Assembly: GCA_965230335.1 (NCBI GenBank)
Contig: CBDDKS010000006.1
Span: 1,178,001-1,242,000 of the forward strand
Reading direction: 5' to 3'
Source: CBDDKS01 sp965230335
GTDB lineage: Bacteria > Pseudomonadota > Gammaproteobacteria > Enterobacterales > Kangiellaceae
Length of the DNA: 64,000 nt
Below are positions 9,492-18,673 of the stretch, one piece after another. Position numbers and translations under genes: made by a program. The first letter of the stretch is position 1; each line of letters begins with the position of its first letter. The notes under the pieces were generated by a model. The model had not been told where the DNA came from and did not search any database. It saw only the letters and a program-made list of their open reading frames with translations.

Positions 9492-10735
9492 AAATCCTTG
9501 ATATTCATTTATCACACACACAAAACTCTTCTTTTATTTTCAATGATTCTTCTTTAAAATTCTTTATAAACCTATTTAGTCAAACTTCTATATACAATAT
9601 AAAAGAATGGGCATTTAAAGTAAAACAACACAATGGGAAAAGAATATTACAAAAAGATATGACATTTATTTTAAACTATCGAGAATTTCAGGATTATAAA
9701 CCACCTAAAAAAAATGTATCTGTAACCATAAAACATGGCAATAATATAATTATTCAATTGCATGAAGAAAGTTATCCTGAATTTGCTTATCTTAAAGGTA
9801 TACAATCCAATATTCCTTTTAAAGTTAGTGGAACAGTAGAAAGCAAAGTGGATTTTGCAAATATTGTGGTTAAAGATAGTGATGGTAAAGTTTTAAAAAA
9901 TGAATCACATAATCTTTTCTTTAATCAATTATTTCAAGAAAAGGCTACCATGATGATTAAACAACATTATATTAAATCAAATATTCTAAATAATATACCT
10001 CAACTTAGAAAAGGCGCTCACTATAGTTTACATTTTGATTTAAAATCTCCTATGAATCAATTGAGTGATGATAAGAAGACAGTAATGCCAAACTTACCTA
10101 TCTCTAATCAAACCTATTATGAAGCATTAAATAATAACATCATAGGTAGTGTAACTTATCAATTCGATATAAACAAAAATGGTTTGGCTAAAAATATTGA
10201 AATGATAGATATCCATGCAACCAAACAAGATAAAACACCTTTAAGCATAAAACAAGAATATGTTTTTTTTCAAAAGTTTTTTATTCGATCATTAAGCCAT
10301 GTTCAAAGTAAACTTTTTAACAAAACCGCTGATAGAACACAAATAACTCCTAAAAAGGTGGTGTATAAAATACAATACAATCACTCTATAGAAAAAGATC
10401 ATAGCATATCTCTTAAAGATAATGGTGCAATACCAATAAAAACTTTTCCTCCCTCATACCCTAAAATTGCTATAAGAAATATGCTTGTTGCCACAATCAC
10501 TTTAAAATTCAACATATCTAAAAAAGGAAAACCACAAAACATTGAAGTTTTATATATAAATGTTACAAAAAAAGGCACCAATTACATAGTCAACAAAAAA
10601 AAGTATGTCAATGCATTTATTAAATCAACTAAAAACGTTATAAAAAAATGGCGTTTTAAAGCTAAAACAGTAGAAGGTAAACCCACTATACAAGAAAACA
10701 TGCTATACACTCTGAAATTCCAATTACCTGATTAA
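9321..10735 (+). repeat. tandem duplication, copy 1
   Basis: About 1.4 kb that recurs at 10889-12303. The two copies share a run of 118 identical bases (9723-9840 and 11294-11411) and match closely throughout in both DNA and protein. This shows a recent duplication of the last four TonB-C modules of the upstream gene. Confidence 0.85.
9659..10735 (+). CDS. multi-TonB-C-domain protein, C-terminal part of the frameshifted gene
   Basis: This frame is open from about 9428 but has no ATG until 9659. It has no signal peptide or evident ribosome site and continues the protein begun at 8208. It holds the end of module four and modules five to seven; the last is canonical (IPIKTFPPSYP, ATITLKFNISKKG, KNVIKKWRFKA, MLYTLKFQLPD). 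It is highly similar to the C-terminal three quarters of the protein at 10822-12303. It is probably not an independent gene. It could be produced by slippage at the A9 tract, be a dead remnant, or appear because of a sequencing error in a homopolymer. Confidence 0.6.
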   Translation: MTFILNYREFQDYKPPKKNVSVTIKHGNNIIIQLHEESYPEFAYLKGIQSNIPFKVSGTVESKVDFANIVVKDSDGKVLKNESHNLFFNQLFQEKATMMIKQHYIKSNILNNIPQLRKGAHYSLHFDLKSPMNQLSDDKKTVMPNLPISNQTYYEALNNNIIGSVTYQFDINKNGLAKNIEMIDIHATKQDKTPLSIKQEYVFFQKFFIRSLSHVQSKLFNKTADRTQITPKKVVYKIQYNHSIEKDHSISLKDNGAIPIKTFPPSYPKIAIRNMLVATITLKFNISKKGKPQNIEVLYINVTKKGTNYIVNKKKYVNAFIKSTKNVIKKWRFKAKTVEGKPTIQENMLYTLKFQLPD

Positions 10736-10821
10736 CCGTTAAAAATAGAAAGCTCTAACATTTATAAGAACAAAAAAATCCGTATAAGATTTATATCTTT
10801 TAATTTAAAAGCATTGATATC

Positions 10822-12303
10822 ATGAAATTAATATTCAAACAACTCTTATATATCGCCTTTATTCTTATTTATTGTTCTACAATAGCATCAGAAAATAATG
10901 ACAACCACAAAAAAGACACACTTCTACACAGCAGTGAAAATAAAGCAATTCCATTAAAAACAAAACAACTGCACTTTCCTGAAGTCGCAAAAAAAAGAGG
11001 CATTCAAGCAGATGTTTATTTACAATTTGATATCACAACTCAAGGAAAACCCACCAATATAAAAATCCTTGATATTCATTTATCACACACACAAAACTCT
11101 TCTTTTATTTTCAATGATTTTTCTTTAAGATTTTTTATAAACCTTTTTAATCAAACTTCTATAAATAATATAAAAAAATGGAAATTTAAAATAAAGCGAC
11201 ACAATGGGAAAAGAATATTACAAAAAAATATGAGATTTACTTTAAACTATCGAGAATTATCTGATTATAAATTACCTAAAAAAGATGTGTCTATAACCAT
11301 AAAACATGGCAATAATATAATTATTCAATTGCATGAAGAAAGTTATCCTGAATTTGCTTATCTTAAAGGTATACAATCCAATATTCCTTTTAAAGTTAGT
11401 GGAACAGTAGAGAGCAAAATGGATTTTGCAAATATTGTGATTAAAGATAGTGATGGTAAAGTCTTAAAAAATGAATCACATAATCTTTTCTTTAATCAAC
11501 TATTTCAAGAAAAGGCTACCATGATGATTAAACAACATTATATTAAATCAAATATTCTAAATAATATACCTCAACTTAGAAAAGGCACTCACTATAGCTT
11601 ACATTTTGATTTATCCTCCTCTAAGAATCAATTGAATGATGATAAAAAAACAGTAGCACCAAACTTACCTATCTCTAATCAAATCTATAGAGAAGCATTA
11701 GATAATAACATCATAGGTAGCGTAACTTATCAATTCGATATAAACAAAAATGGTTTGGCTAAAAATATTAAAATGATAAATATCCATGCAACTAAAAAAG
11801 ATAAAACACCTTTAAATATAAAGCAAGAGCATGTTTTTTTTCAAAAATTTTATATTCGTTCTCTAATCTATATTCAAAATAAATTTTTTAATAAAACATA
11901 TGTTGAAACACAGACCACATCTAAAAATGTCATATATAAAATACAATACAATCACTCTATAGAAAAAGATCATAACGTATCTCTTAAAGATAATGGTGCA
12001 ATACCAATAAAAACTTTTCCACCCTCATACCCTCAAATTGCTATAAAAAATAAGCTTGTTGCCACAATCACTTTAAAATTCAACATATCTAGAAAAGGGA
12101 AACCAATATTCATTGAAGTTTCAGCTGTAAATGTTGTAAAAAAAGGTAGCAATCAAATAATTCATGATAAAAAATATATCAATGCATTTATTGAATCAAC
12201 TCTGAGCGCTATAAAAAAATGGCGTTTTAAAACTAAAAAAATTGGAGGAAATTCTATTATGCAAGAAAATATGAATTACACTCTAAAATTCCAATTACCT
12301 TGA
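10822..12303 (+). CDS. multi-TonB-C-domain periplasmic protein, four modules
   Basis: The 493-residue product has a signal peptide (MKLIFKQLLYIAFILIYCSTIAS) and four TonB-C-like modules of roughly 110 residues. They begin near IPLKTKQLHFPEVA, IIQLHEESYPEFA, PNLPISNQIYREA and IPIKTFPPSYPQIA. Modules one and four keep the family core (F-I-G-P-I then KKWRF/KKWKF); two and three are divergent. There is no membrane anchor or ExbBD-contacting helix, so it is unlikely to act as a classical TonB. It is nearly the same protein as modules four to seven of the neighbouring frameshifted gene. It may be a periplasmic or outer-membrane-associated adaptor; the function is unknown. Confidence 0.75.
   Translation: MKLIFKQLLYIAFILIYCSTIASENNDNHKKDTLLHSSENKAIPLKTKQLHFPEVAKKRGIQADVYLQFDITTQGKPTNIKILDIHLSHTQNSSFIFNDFSLRFFINLFNQTSINNIKKWKFKIKRHNGKRILQKNMRFTLNYRELSDYKLPKKDVSITIKHGNNIIIQLHEESYPEFAYLKGIQSNIPFKVSGTVESKMDFANIVIKDSDGKVLKNESHNLFFNQLFQEKATMMIKQHYIKSNILNNIPQLRKGTHYSLHFDLSSSKNQLNDDKKTVAPNLPISNQIYREALDNNIIGSVTYQFDINKNGLAKNIKMINIHATKKDKTPLNIKQEHVFFQKFYIRSLIYIQNKFFNKTYVETQTTSKNVIYKIQYNHSIEKDHNVSLKDNGAIPIKTFPPSYPQIAIKNKLVATITLKFNISRKGKPIFIEVSAVNVVKKGSNQIIHDKKYINAFIESTLSAIKKWRFKTKKIGGNSIMQENMNYTLKFQLP
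10889..12303 (+). repeat. tandem duplication, copy 2
   Basis: Second copy of the 1.4 kb unit at 9321-10735. In this copy the sequence equivalent to the A9 tract reads A8 then GA, so the reading frame is intact, and a separate signal peptide has been placed in front of it. Confidence 0.85.
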
Positions 12304-12324
12304 TTAATTGACAAAAACTATTTT

Positions 12325-13776
12325 TTATTTATCCGATAAGTATTTTATGCCTTTATTGAGGTAGGCGAGAGTTATCGTCATGATTGGACTTAAGATATTA
12401 AAAAAACAATAAGGAATAAACATCAGAGGATCCAAGGCTAATACACCAGCTTGATAGGCATTACAGGTATTCCATGGTACGAGCACAGACGTTACAGTGC
12501 CAGAATCTTCTAAAGTTCTTGATAAGTTTTCTGGCGCCAATTTTTTCTCACGAAAAGCATTCGCATACATGCGACCAGGTACTGTAATTGAAATATATTG
12601 ATCAGATGCTGTTAAGTTAAAAAAACAACAGGTTGCTGCTGTTGAAGTGATGAGTGATCCTGTAGAACGAACCCATAAAAAAATAGCATCTGTTATTCTT
12701 TTCAAAAATCCAGTGACTTCCATAATACCACCAAATATCATGGCACAAATAACCAACCAAATGGTATTTAACATACCCGACATACCTTTAGAATGAATCA
12801 GTTCATTTAATAACTTATTATTACTTTCAATATCCGTTTGTGTATACATGGCTTTCATAATACCCACATAATATGCCTGCCAACCTTGATAACCTTCTCC
12901 AGCCATGTGTTTAACCAACTCAGGTTGTGCAATCAATGCCGCCAGGCAACCTAAAAGCACTCCCAAAAATAATGCCGGTAATGCCGGTACTTTTTTAACA
13001 ATCATCCACACTAGAATACAGGGAACAATAAATAACCACGGCGTAATATGAAATATAGATTTTAAATCTGTTTGTATCGACTGAATTTGATGATTGGAAA
13101 TATGGGTATCCATAAAGAAACCAATCACCATAAATATCATTAAGGTCATTAGAATACTGGGAATCGTGGTATAACGCATATGCTGAATATGTTTAAATAA
13201 ATCAGCGCCAACAACAGCTGAAGCTAAATTAGTAGTATCCGAAAGGGGTGACATTTTATCACCAAAATAAGCGCCTGAAATAATCGCTCCTGCTGTTAAA
13301 CCCATTGGCACACCAATAATACTGCCAATACCTAACAAAGCAACACCTATGGTTGCTGTTGTTGTCCAGGAACTACCGATACATATCGAAACAATCGAAC
13401 ACAGTATACAACTTGTTACCAGAAAAAAAGTAGGTGATACAATATCCAATCCATAATAAATCATTGTTGGCACAATACCACTGATAAACCAGGTGCCAAC
13501 CAGTGCACCAATAATTAATAAAATTAAAATTGCTGGCATGGCAATCATTAAAGATTGTTTAATACCTGCTTGTATATCCTCCCATGTTACATCATATTTA
13601 ATCATGGCTATCCATGCAGCGACTGAGCCAGAAAAAATAAGCATTAACTGGTTTGAACCTGACAGGACATCATCACCAAATACAACATAATTTAAAAACA
13701 GTCCTACAATTAATAATAAAACCGGTATTAGTGCTTCAAATAAACTAGGCTGTTTTTTCCTATCTGAATTTTTCAT
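12325..13776 (-). CDS. nhaC: NhaC-family Na+/H+ antiporter
   Basis: A 483-residue inner membrane protein with about eleven hydrophobic segments. It carries NhaC-family landmarks: the central ICIGSSWTTTATIGVALLGIG stretch, the GAIISGAYFGDKMSPLSDTTNLA motif with its conserved Asp residues, and a C-terminal WNTCNAYQAGVLA segment. The family exchanges cytoplasmic sodium for protons (some members exchange malate/lactate or other pairs with Na+). It is convergent with the TonB-C gene, only 21 bases apart, and lies upstream of nothing obviously related. The exact substrate cannot be told from sequence. Confidence 0.85.
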   Translation of the reverse strand: MKNSDRKKQPSLFEALIPVLLLIVGLFLNYVVFGDDVLSGSNQLMLIFSGSVAAWIAMIKYDVTWEDIQAGIKQSLMIAMPAILILLIIGALVGTWFISGIVPTMIYYGLDIVSPTFFLVTSCILCSIVSICIGSSWTTTATIGVALLGIGSIIGVPMGLTAGAIISGAYFGDKMSPLSDTTNLASAVVGADLFKHIQHMRYTTIPSILMTLMIFMVIGFFMDTHISNHQIQSIQTDLKSIFHITPWLFIVPCILVWMIVKKVPALPALFLGVLLGCLAALIAQPELVKHMAGEGYQGWQAYYVGIMKAMYTQTDIESNNKLLNELIHSKGMSGMLNTIWLVICAMIFGGIMEVTGFLKRITDAIFLWVRSTGSLITSTAATCCFFNLTASDQYISITVPGRMYANAFREKKLAPENLSRTLEDSGTVTSVLVPWNTCNAYQAGVLALDPLMFIPYCFFNILSPIMTITLAYLNKGIKYLSDK

Positions 13777-13805
13777 TGAAAGACAATCTATTTTTTTAAT
13801 AGAAA

Positions 13806-15035
13806 TTATTCATAAATCATGTCTTGTATGCTTTGATGAAAATGCAAGCCCATGGCCTGTTGCATAAAAAAGATTTTTATCCAATTTTGTTCATTCATCC
13901 ATTGTATACCAGCAGAACGAGTAAGAATACTGAAAGGGTCTTGTAAACTAAACATTTTATTAAGTACAGTCATTGATTTTTGAATAATATGATTGTGATG
14001 TTTTCTTTGTCTTTCAAACGGTCGTAAATAACCTTTTTTATACCAATGAAAACCTTTCTGTTTTGCATCCAACAATTGTGTTGACAATGCAAGTGCATCC
14101 AAAAAACCCAGGTTAACCCCTTGTCCAGCCAAGGGATGCACTGTATGAGCCGCATCACCAATCAATGCAACGCCCGGCTTTAAGTAGCTTCCTGCATGTT
14201 TTGCTATCAATGGAAAGCCCATTAATTTTTTCTCACAAAGTACTTCACCTAATTGATAGTCCAAAGCCTGTGCAATCAATTGATTGTGCTCTTTTTCTGT
14301 TTTCGCTAAAAGAGTCTCTACTGAATCATCCAATAACGACCATACAATAGAACAGGTGTAAGGATCAGACAAAGGTAAAAAAGCAATGGGACCTGTCGGT
14401 AAAAATCGTTGCCATGCAGTAAATTGATGAGGTTTTTCTGTTCTTACTTGTGTCACCAATGCTTTTTGGTGGTATTGTTTTTGTTCTATATCAAATTGAC
14501 AGGCTTGACGCACTTTTGATTGAGCACCATCTGCACCAATCACTAACTTTGCATAAAGTCGTTCTTTTGTTCCTTGTCCATTCTCAATATCAATGGAAAC
14601 ATTGGACTCTTCAGTATTTAAATTTTCCCATGAAACATTGGACAGAACCTGTACATTACTCAAAGATAACAATGAAGTATATAGACCGGAAGTTATACTA
14701 TCATTTTCAATAATGTATCCTAGATTAGGTTCTGACAAGGCTTGCGCAGAAAAGGTTAAATTTGCTGATGTATTTGCATCCCATATTTTCATAGATCGAT
14801 ACGCTGTTTTTTTATCATCCTCAATAAATTTCCAGGCATGAACCTTCTTTAAAATAGTTTCACTGGAACGAGAAATTGCACTCACTCTATTCGCATATTG
14901 TTTTTCTTTTTTCTTATTATTGGGACTGGGTTGATTGTCAATCACAATCACAGAAAATGCTTTTCCAACTAATGCCGCTAACGACAAACCCACCATACCA
15001 CCACCAACGATAATGATATCTGCTTTTTTAGACAT
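13806..15035 (-). CDS. ubiI: FAD-dependent ubiquinone hydroxylase, UbiI type
   Basis: Class A flavin monooxygenase of the UbiH/UbiF/UbiI (COQ6) family, acting on the ring of the ubiquinone precursor at the membrane-associated Ubi complex. The 409-residue product has the dinucleotide motif IIIVGGGMVGLSLAAL at the N-terminus, the middle GADGAQSKVR motif and the FAD-ribityl motif GDAAHTVHPLAGQGVNLGFLDALAL. The last form matches UbiI (VisC, C5 hydroxylase) better than UbiH. The gene overlaps the 3' end of ubiH by 8 bases and is co-transcribed with it. Which ring carbon it oxidises is inferred, since hydroxylase specificity varies among bacteria. Confidence 0.85.
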   Translation of the reverse strand: MSKKADIIIVGGGMVGLSLAALVGKAFSVIVIDNQPSPNNKKKEKQYANRVSAISRSSETILKKVHAWKFIEDDKKTAYRSMKIWDANTSANLTFSAQALSEPNLGYIIENDSITSGLYTSLLSLSNVQVLSNVSWENLNTEESNVSIDIENGQGTKERLYAKLVIGADGAQSKVRQACQFDIEQKQYHQKALVTQVRTEKPHQFTAWQRFLPTGPIAFLPLSDPYTCSIVWSLLDDSVETLLAKTEKEHNQLIAQALDYQLGEVLCEKKLMGFPLIAKHAGSYLKPGVALIGDAAHTVHPLAGQGVNLGFLDALALSTQLLDAKQKGFHWYKKGYLRPFERQRKHHNHIIQKSMTVLNKMFSLQDPFSILTRSAGIQWMNEQNWIKIFFMQQAMGLHFHQSIQDMIYE

Positions 15036-16320
15036 GATTCATACACTCCCATTGACGCATGACTTCGTGTAAAGGAATACCTCGAGCCAAACCGGGCAGA
15101 TCTTGCCGTAAACCCATAAACTCCCTTGCAAAATAGGTTTTAAAATAATCAAATTGATCCAAACCTTTTAAAAGACTACTTCTGAGAAATACAGAAGCAT
15201 AATCCAGTTTTGTAAATAATTCGATCATATGATGTGTTGCCATAATCGTTGTCTGTGTATCACCTTTTCTTGCACTGACAAACTGATTTAATAAATGATG
15301 GCTACCGATATCTTTCTTTTCGATCTTTGCTTTTGCAATACATTCAGTCAGAACAGCAATATCCCGCAAACCTAAATTAAAACCCTGACCGGCAACTGGG
15401 TGCGTTGTATGTAATGCATTACCAATAAATAACGTACGATGATAATAGTCTTGTTGTTGATGATGACTCAGTGGATAAGCATGACGTCTGCCTACTTTTG
15501 TAAAAGTACCGCACCGAAAACCAAAAGCCTCTTGCAAATGTTGTAAAAAATCTTTTTCTGGTACATTTAACAGTGTTTCTTTTTGTTCCTCAGGTATTGA
15601 CCAAACTAAAGACCAACGCTGCCGACTTAAAGGTAACATGGCTATAGGTCCATGTTGAGTAAAACGTTCGTAAGCCCAGCCATGATGAGGTTTTGAAGTT
15701 TCGACATTACTCACAATAGCCGATTGTGAATAAACATAACGCTGTGGATTCAATTGTAAATAATTGGCAATGGACGAATAACTGCCGTCCGCTGCAACCA
15801 CTAACGATGCTGTTAATGTTTGATGTTCTCTTACCTGATTTCCTTTTTGTTTTTCTTCAGTTTTTGAAGACAGGGTTAACTTGACTTCAGATTCATTAAA
15901 TATCAGATCATCCACTGTTGCTGGTGAATAAAGATCGATATTGTCTGACTCTTGTAATAGCGCGTATAAAGAAGTCCCTACGCAACGATTTTCAATCACA
16001 TAACCTAATGCAGAAACCTCATAATCTTCTGCATGAAAGCGACAAATACCAGGAAAGCCTTGATCACTGACATGAATATGAGCAATGGGGGTTGCTTCTG
16101 CAGACAGACTCTCCCACAATCCCATGGCCTGCATGAATCGAACAGATCCATAACTCAACACTACTGAACGGTCATCAAAGCTCGGTTGTTGATCTAATTG
16201 TGGCAAAACAGCTTCAACAATGGCAATACGTAATGACAACGTTCTCAATGATAATGCCAGGGTAGCACCGACCAAACCACCACCAATAATGACCATATCA
16301 TAATGTTCGGTGCTACTCAT
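15028..16320 (-). CDS. ubiH: 2-octaprenyl-6-methoxyphenol hydroxylase
   Basis: C1 hydroxylase of ubiquinone biosynthesis. The 430-residue product shows VIIGGGLVGATLALSL at the N-terminus, then HIHVSDQGFPG and SALGYVIENRCVG, which are typical of UbiH. The middle motif is ADGSYSSI and the flavin-binding motif is IGNALHTTHPVAGQGFNLGLRD, where GNA replaces GDA as in E. coli UbiH. It follows pepP by 20 bases in a conserved ygfB-pepP-ubiH-ubiI cluster. Length is slightly above the usual 390 or so because of an insertion near residue 165. Confidence 0.93.
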   Translation of the reverse strand: MSSTEHYDMVIIGGGLVGATLALSLRTLSLRIAIVEAVLPQLDQQPSFDDRSVVLSYGSVRFMQAMGLWESLSAEATPIAHIHVSDQGFPGICRFHAEDYEVSALGYVIENRCVGTSLYALLQESDNIDLYSPATVDDLIFNESEVKLTLSSKTEEKQKGNQVREHQTLTASLVVAADGSYSSIANYLQLNPQRYVYSQSAIVSNVETSKPHHGWAYERFTQHGPIAMLPLSRQRWSLVWSIPEEQKETLLNVPEKDFLQHLQEAFGFRCGTFTKVGRRHAYPLSHHQQQDYYHRTLFIGNALHTTHPVAGQGFNLGLRDIAVLTECIAKAKIEKKDIGSHHLLNQFVSARKGDTQTTIMATHHMIELFTKLDYASVFLRSSLLKGLDQFDYFKTYFAREFMGLRQDLPGLARGIPLHEVMRQWECMNHV

Positions 16321-16340
16321 AGAAGATTCAATCCAACCCG

Positions 16341-17660
16341 TTACTCATGTGATCGGGACATTAATGCCTCAATCTCTGCTCTTTCTTTAGGAACAGCAGC
16401 GGTTAACACTTCATTACCCGATGGTGTTACCAAAATATCATCTTCGATACGAATACCAATACCCAGATATTGCTCATCAATACCTTCACTGTCTTTATCG
16501 ATATAAATACCCGGTTCAATCGTCATGACCATACCCGCTTCTAAAATGCGTGGTTCATTATCAATTTGATAATCACCAACATCATGTACATCCAATCCTA
16601 TCCAATGGCCGGTTTTATGCATATAGTAAGGCTTATAAGCTTCATCTTCTATTAAGGTTTCTACATCCCCTTTTAAAATACCCAAATCAACCAACCCTTG
16701 TGTAATCACAGCAACCGCTGCATTGTGAGGCTGCATCCAATGATTACCGGGCTTTGCCTGTTCTATCGCTTCTAATTGAGCTTTTAACACAATGTCATAC
16801 ACCTGCTTTTGTGCTGATGTAAACACGCCATTAATAGGATAAGTTCGGGTAATATCAGAAGCATAGCCCTGATATTCTGCACCAGCATCAATCAATAGCA
16901 GATCTCCCGATTTTAATTTATCTTCATTATCCACATAATGCAGTATGCAGGCATTATTACCACTCGCAACAATGGAAGAGTACGCCTGAAACCTTGCACC
17001 GGCTCGACTACAGTGATGATGAAATTCCGATTCAATATCCAACTCAGTTAAACCTGGTTCGCAAACCTGCATAACATGACTGTGTGCATCGGCAGCAATT
17101 TGACAGGCTTTTTTCATTAATTTAATTTCATAACTGGATTTAAACAAACGCATATCATGTAATGCATGCCGTAAATCAACAAACTCACCTGGTGGACATG
17201 CACCTTTTTTGACTTGATCACGAATGGTATTGACCCACTGCATCACCTGATTATCAAAATCTCTATTTTTTCCCAGCTCATAATAAATTCTGGCTCTACC
17301 TTCTATCAGACCTGGCAAAATATCATCAATATCCTCAATAGGAAAAGCATCCTCCATATTGTAATTTTCTTTTGCCCCTTCTGTGCCTTGACGTCGACCA
17401 TGCCAGGTTTCTTTTTCTGGATTTTTTTCATTACAAAACAAAACCACTTCACCATGCTCTCTTTTAGGTATTAACACTAGAATCGCATTGGGCTCATTAA
17501 ATCCCGTTAAATAATAAAAGTCACTGTCTTGTCGAAAAGGATAATTCGTGTCACGACTTCGAACAACCTCTTGAGAGGAAGGAATAATAGCAATGCTATT
17601 AGCCTCCATAGTTCGCATTAATTGTTGTCGTCGTAATACATATTCTTGTTTATGATTCAC
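16341..17660 (-). CDS. pepP: Xaa-Pro aminopeptidase
   Basis: Removes N-terminal residues that precede proline; a dimetal enzyme of the pita-bread fold. The visible metal ligands are Asp and Asp in IDAGAEYQGYASDITRT, His in KTGHWIGLDVHDVGD, Glu in TIEPGIY and Glu in GIRIEDD. An aminopeptidase P N-terminal domain opens with NYPFRQDSDFYYLTGF. I chose the GTG at 17660 because GGAGG lies 5 bases before it; a TTG at 17672 overlaps that ribosome site. The result is 439 residues, close to the 441 of E. coli. It is second in the ygfB-pepP-ubiH-ubiI run. Confidence 0.95.
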   Translation of the reverse strand: MNHKQEYVLRRQQLMRTMEANSIAIIPSSQEVVRSRDTNYPFRQDSDFYYLTGFNEPNAILVLIPKREHGEVVLFCNEKNPEKETWHGRRQGTEGAKENYNMEDAFPIEDIDDILPGLIEGRARIYYELGKNRDFDNQVMQWVNTIRDQVKKGACPPGEFVDLRHALHDMRLFKSSYEIKLMKKACQIAADAHSHVMQVCEPGLTELDIESEFHHHCSRAGARFQAYSSIVASGNNACILHYVDNEDKLKSGDLLLIDAGAEYQGYASDITRTYPINGVFTSAQKQVYDIVLKAQLEAIEQAKPGNHWMQPHNAAVAVITQGLVDLGILKGDVETLIEDEAYKPYYMHKTGHWIGLDVHDVGDYQIDNEPRILEAGMVMTIEPGIYIDKDSEGIDEQYLGIGIRIEDDILVTPSGNEVLTAAVPKERAEIEALMSRSHE

Positions 17661-17681
17661 TAATACCTCCAAACGTTAATT

Positions 17682-17734
17682 TAGAGCCTGTTTATCTTTT
17701 ATAGATTAAACCTGTAAAAGATAAACAGGCTCTA
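17682..17734. repeat. 53-bp perfect hairpin repeat between ygfB and pepP
   Basis: Two perfect 20-base inverted arms, TAGAGCCTGTTTATCTTTTA at 17682-17701 and its complement at 17715-17734, flank a 13-base loop. The outer end includes the ygfB stop codon. One arm recurs at 23754-23776 and, with two changes, at 34033-34055. It therefore looks like a member of a dispersed palindromic family (REP-like unit or mobile element ends). It may also slow or stop transcription between the two genes. Confidence 0.75.
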
Positions 17735-18337
17735 GTGAATAGTTTTTGATGAAAATAAGCCTTCTGGAGAGTTTTGCTTTTTTTCAGGCGTTCTCCCCTT
17801 TTGCATCACTTTTGTTTCAAACATAATTACCTGGGCAGCAACCCTGACATGCTCACTAATAGTAACAAAATCCTGCTCGGCACTCTCTGTTTCTTCAGTT
17901 TCAATATCAACCTGACTCAAAGCCACCATATCCTGAAGTGCTTCATCCACTTCTTTATTATGAATGGGAGAATCACCAATAATTAATCCATAACCCAATA
18001 AAAACCCCTGACACCATTGGGAAAGTGCCAGTAAACGCTCTGATAGCGGATGGTTATCTTCGGGCAACATGATCTCAAAAGAAAAAGAGTTATCCGATAT
18101 AGATGCATGTGTTTGTTGCTTTAATTCTTCAAATACTTCAAGCAATTCATTTGAAAACACATAGTTATCATCATCTATTGCTGTTTTAATATATTGAATC
18201 CAGGGTGTGCCAGCGTCAAACCCTGCACTGAGCAAACCACTCAACAAACCATGTAATTCGCTAAAGCTCATAGGAAAATGATTTGCAGAGAGCAAATCAT
18301 CTAAATCGTCACAAGTTAATAAATACTTACTTTTCAT
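17732..18337 (-). CDS. ygfB: YgfB/YecA family protein (UPF0149)
   Basis: The 201-residue product belongs to the YgfB group, small acidic alpha-helical proteins next to pepP and ubiH in many gammaproteobacteria. Visible marks are SFSELHGLLSGLLSAG near residue 25 and the LSQWCQGFLLGYGL segment near residue 108. In Pseudomonas, YgfB represses the alpA programmed-death pathway and so affects beta-lactam tolerance (established there, not tested here). It lies first in the operon, and its stop codon is inside the hairpin repeat. Confidence 0.85.
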   Translation of the reverse strand: MKSKYLLTCDDLDDLLSANHFPMSFSELHGLLSGLLSAGFDAGTPWIQYIKTAIDDDNYVFSNELLEVFEELKQQTHASISDNSFSFEIMLPEDNHPLSERLLALSQWCQGFLLGYGLIIGDSPIHNKEVDEALQDMVALSQVDIETEETESAEQDFVTISEHVRVAAQVIMFETKVMQKGRTPEKKQNSPEGLFSSKTIH

Positions 18338-18466
18338 TTAAAATGTCCAAAATTTCTGTTGTTATACTCAATTTTTTCGTTTCTAATAGCAAGATTGGTA
18401 TTATAACATTGACCCGTGAAGCAGAGCCTTCTATATTTAACCTATCTTAAAAAACAATAGCTTGTT

Positions 18467-18667
18467 ATGGGAAATTCAGAAATTACTCAACTTGAAGGTC
18501 GTGTCAATCAATTACTAGAACGCTTTCATCAAATACAACAAGAAAACCACAACCTGCGAACCAAACAAGAAGAACTCATCGCGGACAAGGCTCGTTTACT
18601 TGAAAAAAACAAACTGGCCTCAGAAAAGATTGAGACCATTGTTAGTCGCTTACGTTCTATAGGTTAA
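18467..18667 (+). CDS. small coiled-coil protein preceding ZapA (TIGR02449-like)
   Basis: The 66-residue protein is almost entirely one coiled coil with heptad leucines (QLEGRVNQLLERFHQIQQENHNLRTKQEEL). Such short proteins precede zapA in many gammaproteobacteria and resemble ZapB in form, so a link to division is plausible but unproven. It ends 6 bases before zapA, and the start diverges from ygfB across a shared promoter region at 18338-18466. Confidence 0.75.
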   Translation: MGNSEITQLEGRVNQLLERFHQIQQENHNLRTKQEELIADKARLLEKNKLASEKIETIVSRLRSIG

Positions 18668-18673
18668 CCGATA

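Noticed and set aside
17682..17734. Hairpin as a simple rho-independent terminator for ygfB
   Set aside because: It lies within an operon, lacks a U-tract, and its arm recurs elsewhere, so a dispersed repeat explains it better; attenuation remains possible.
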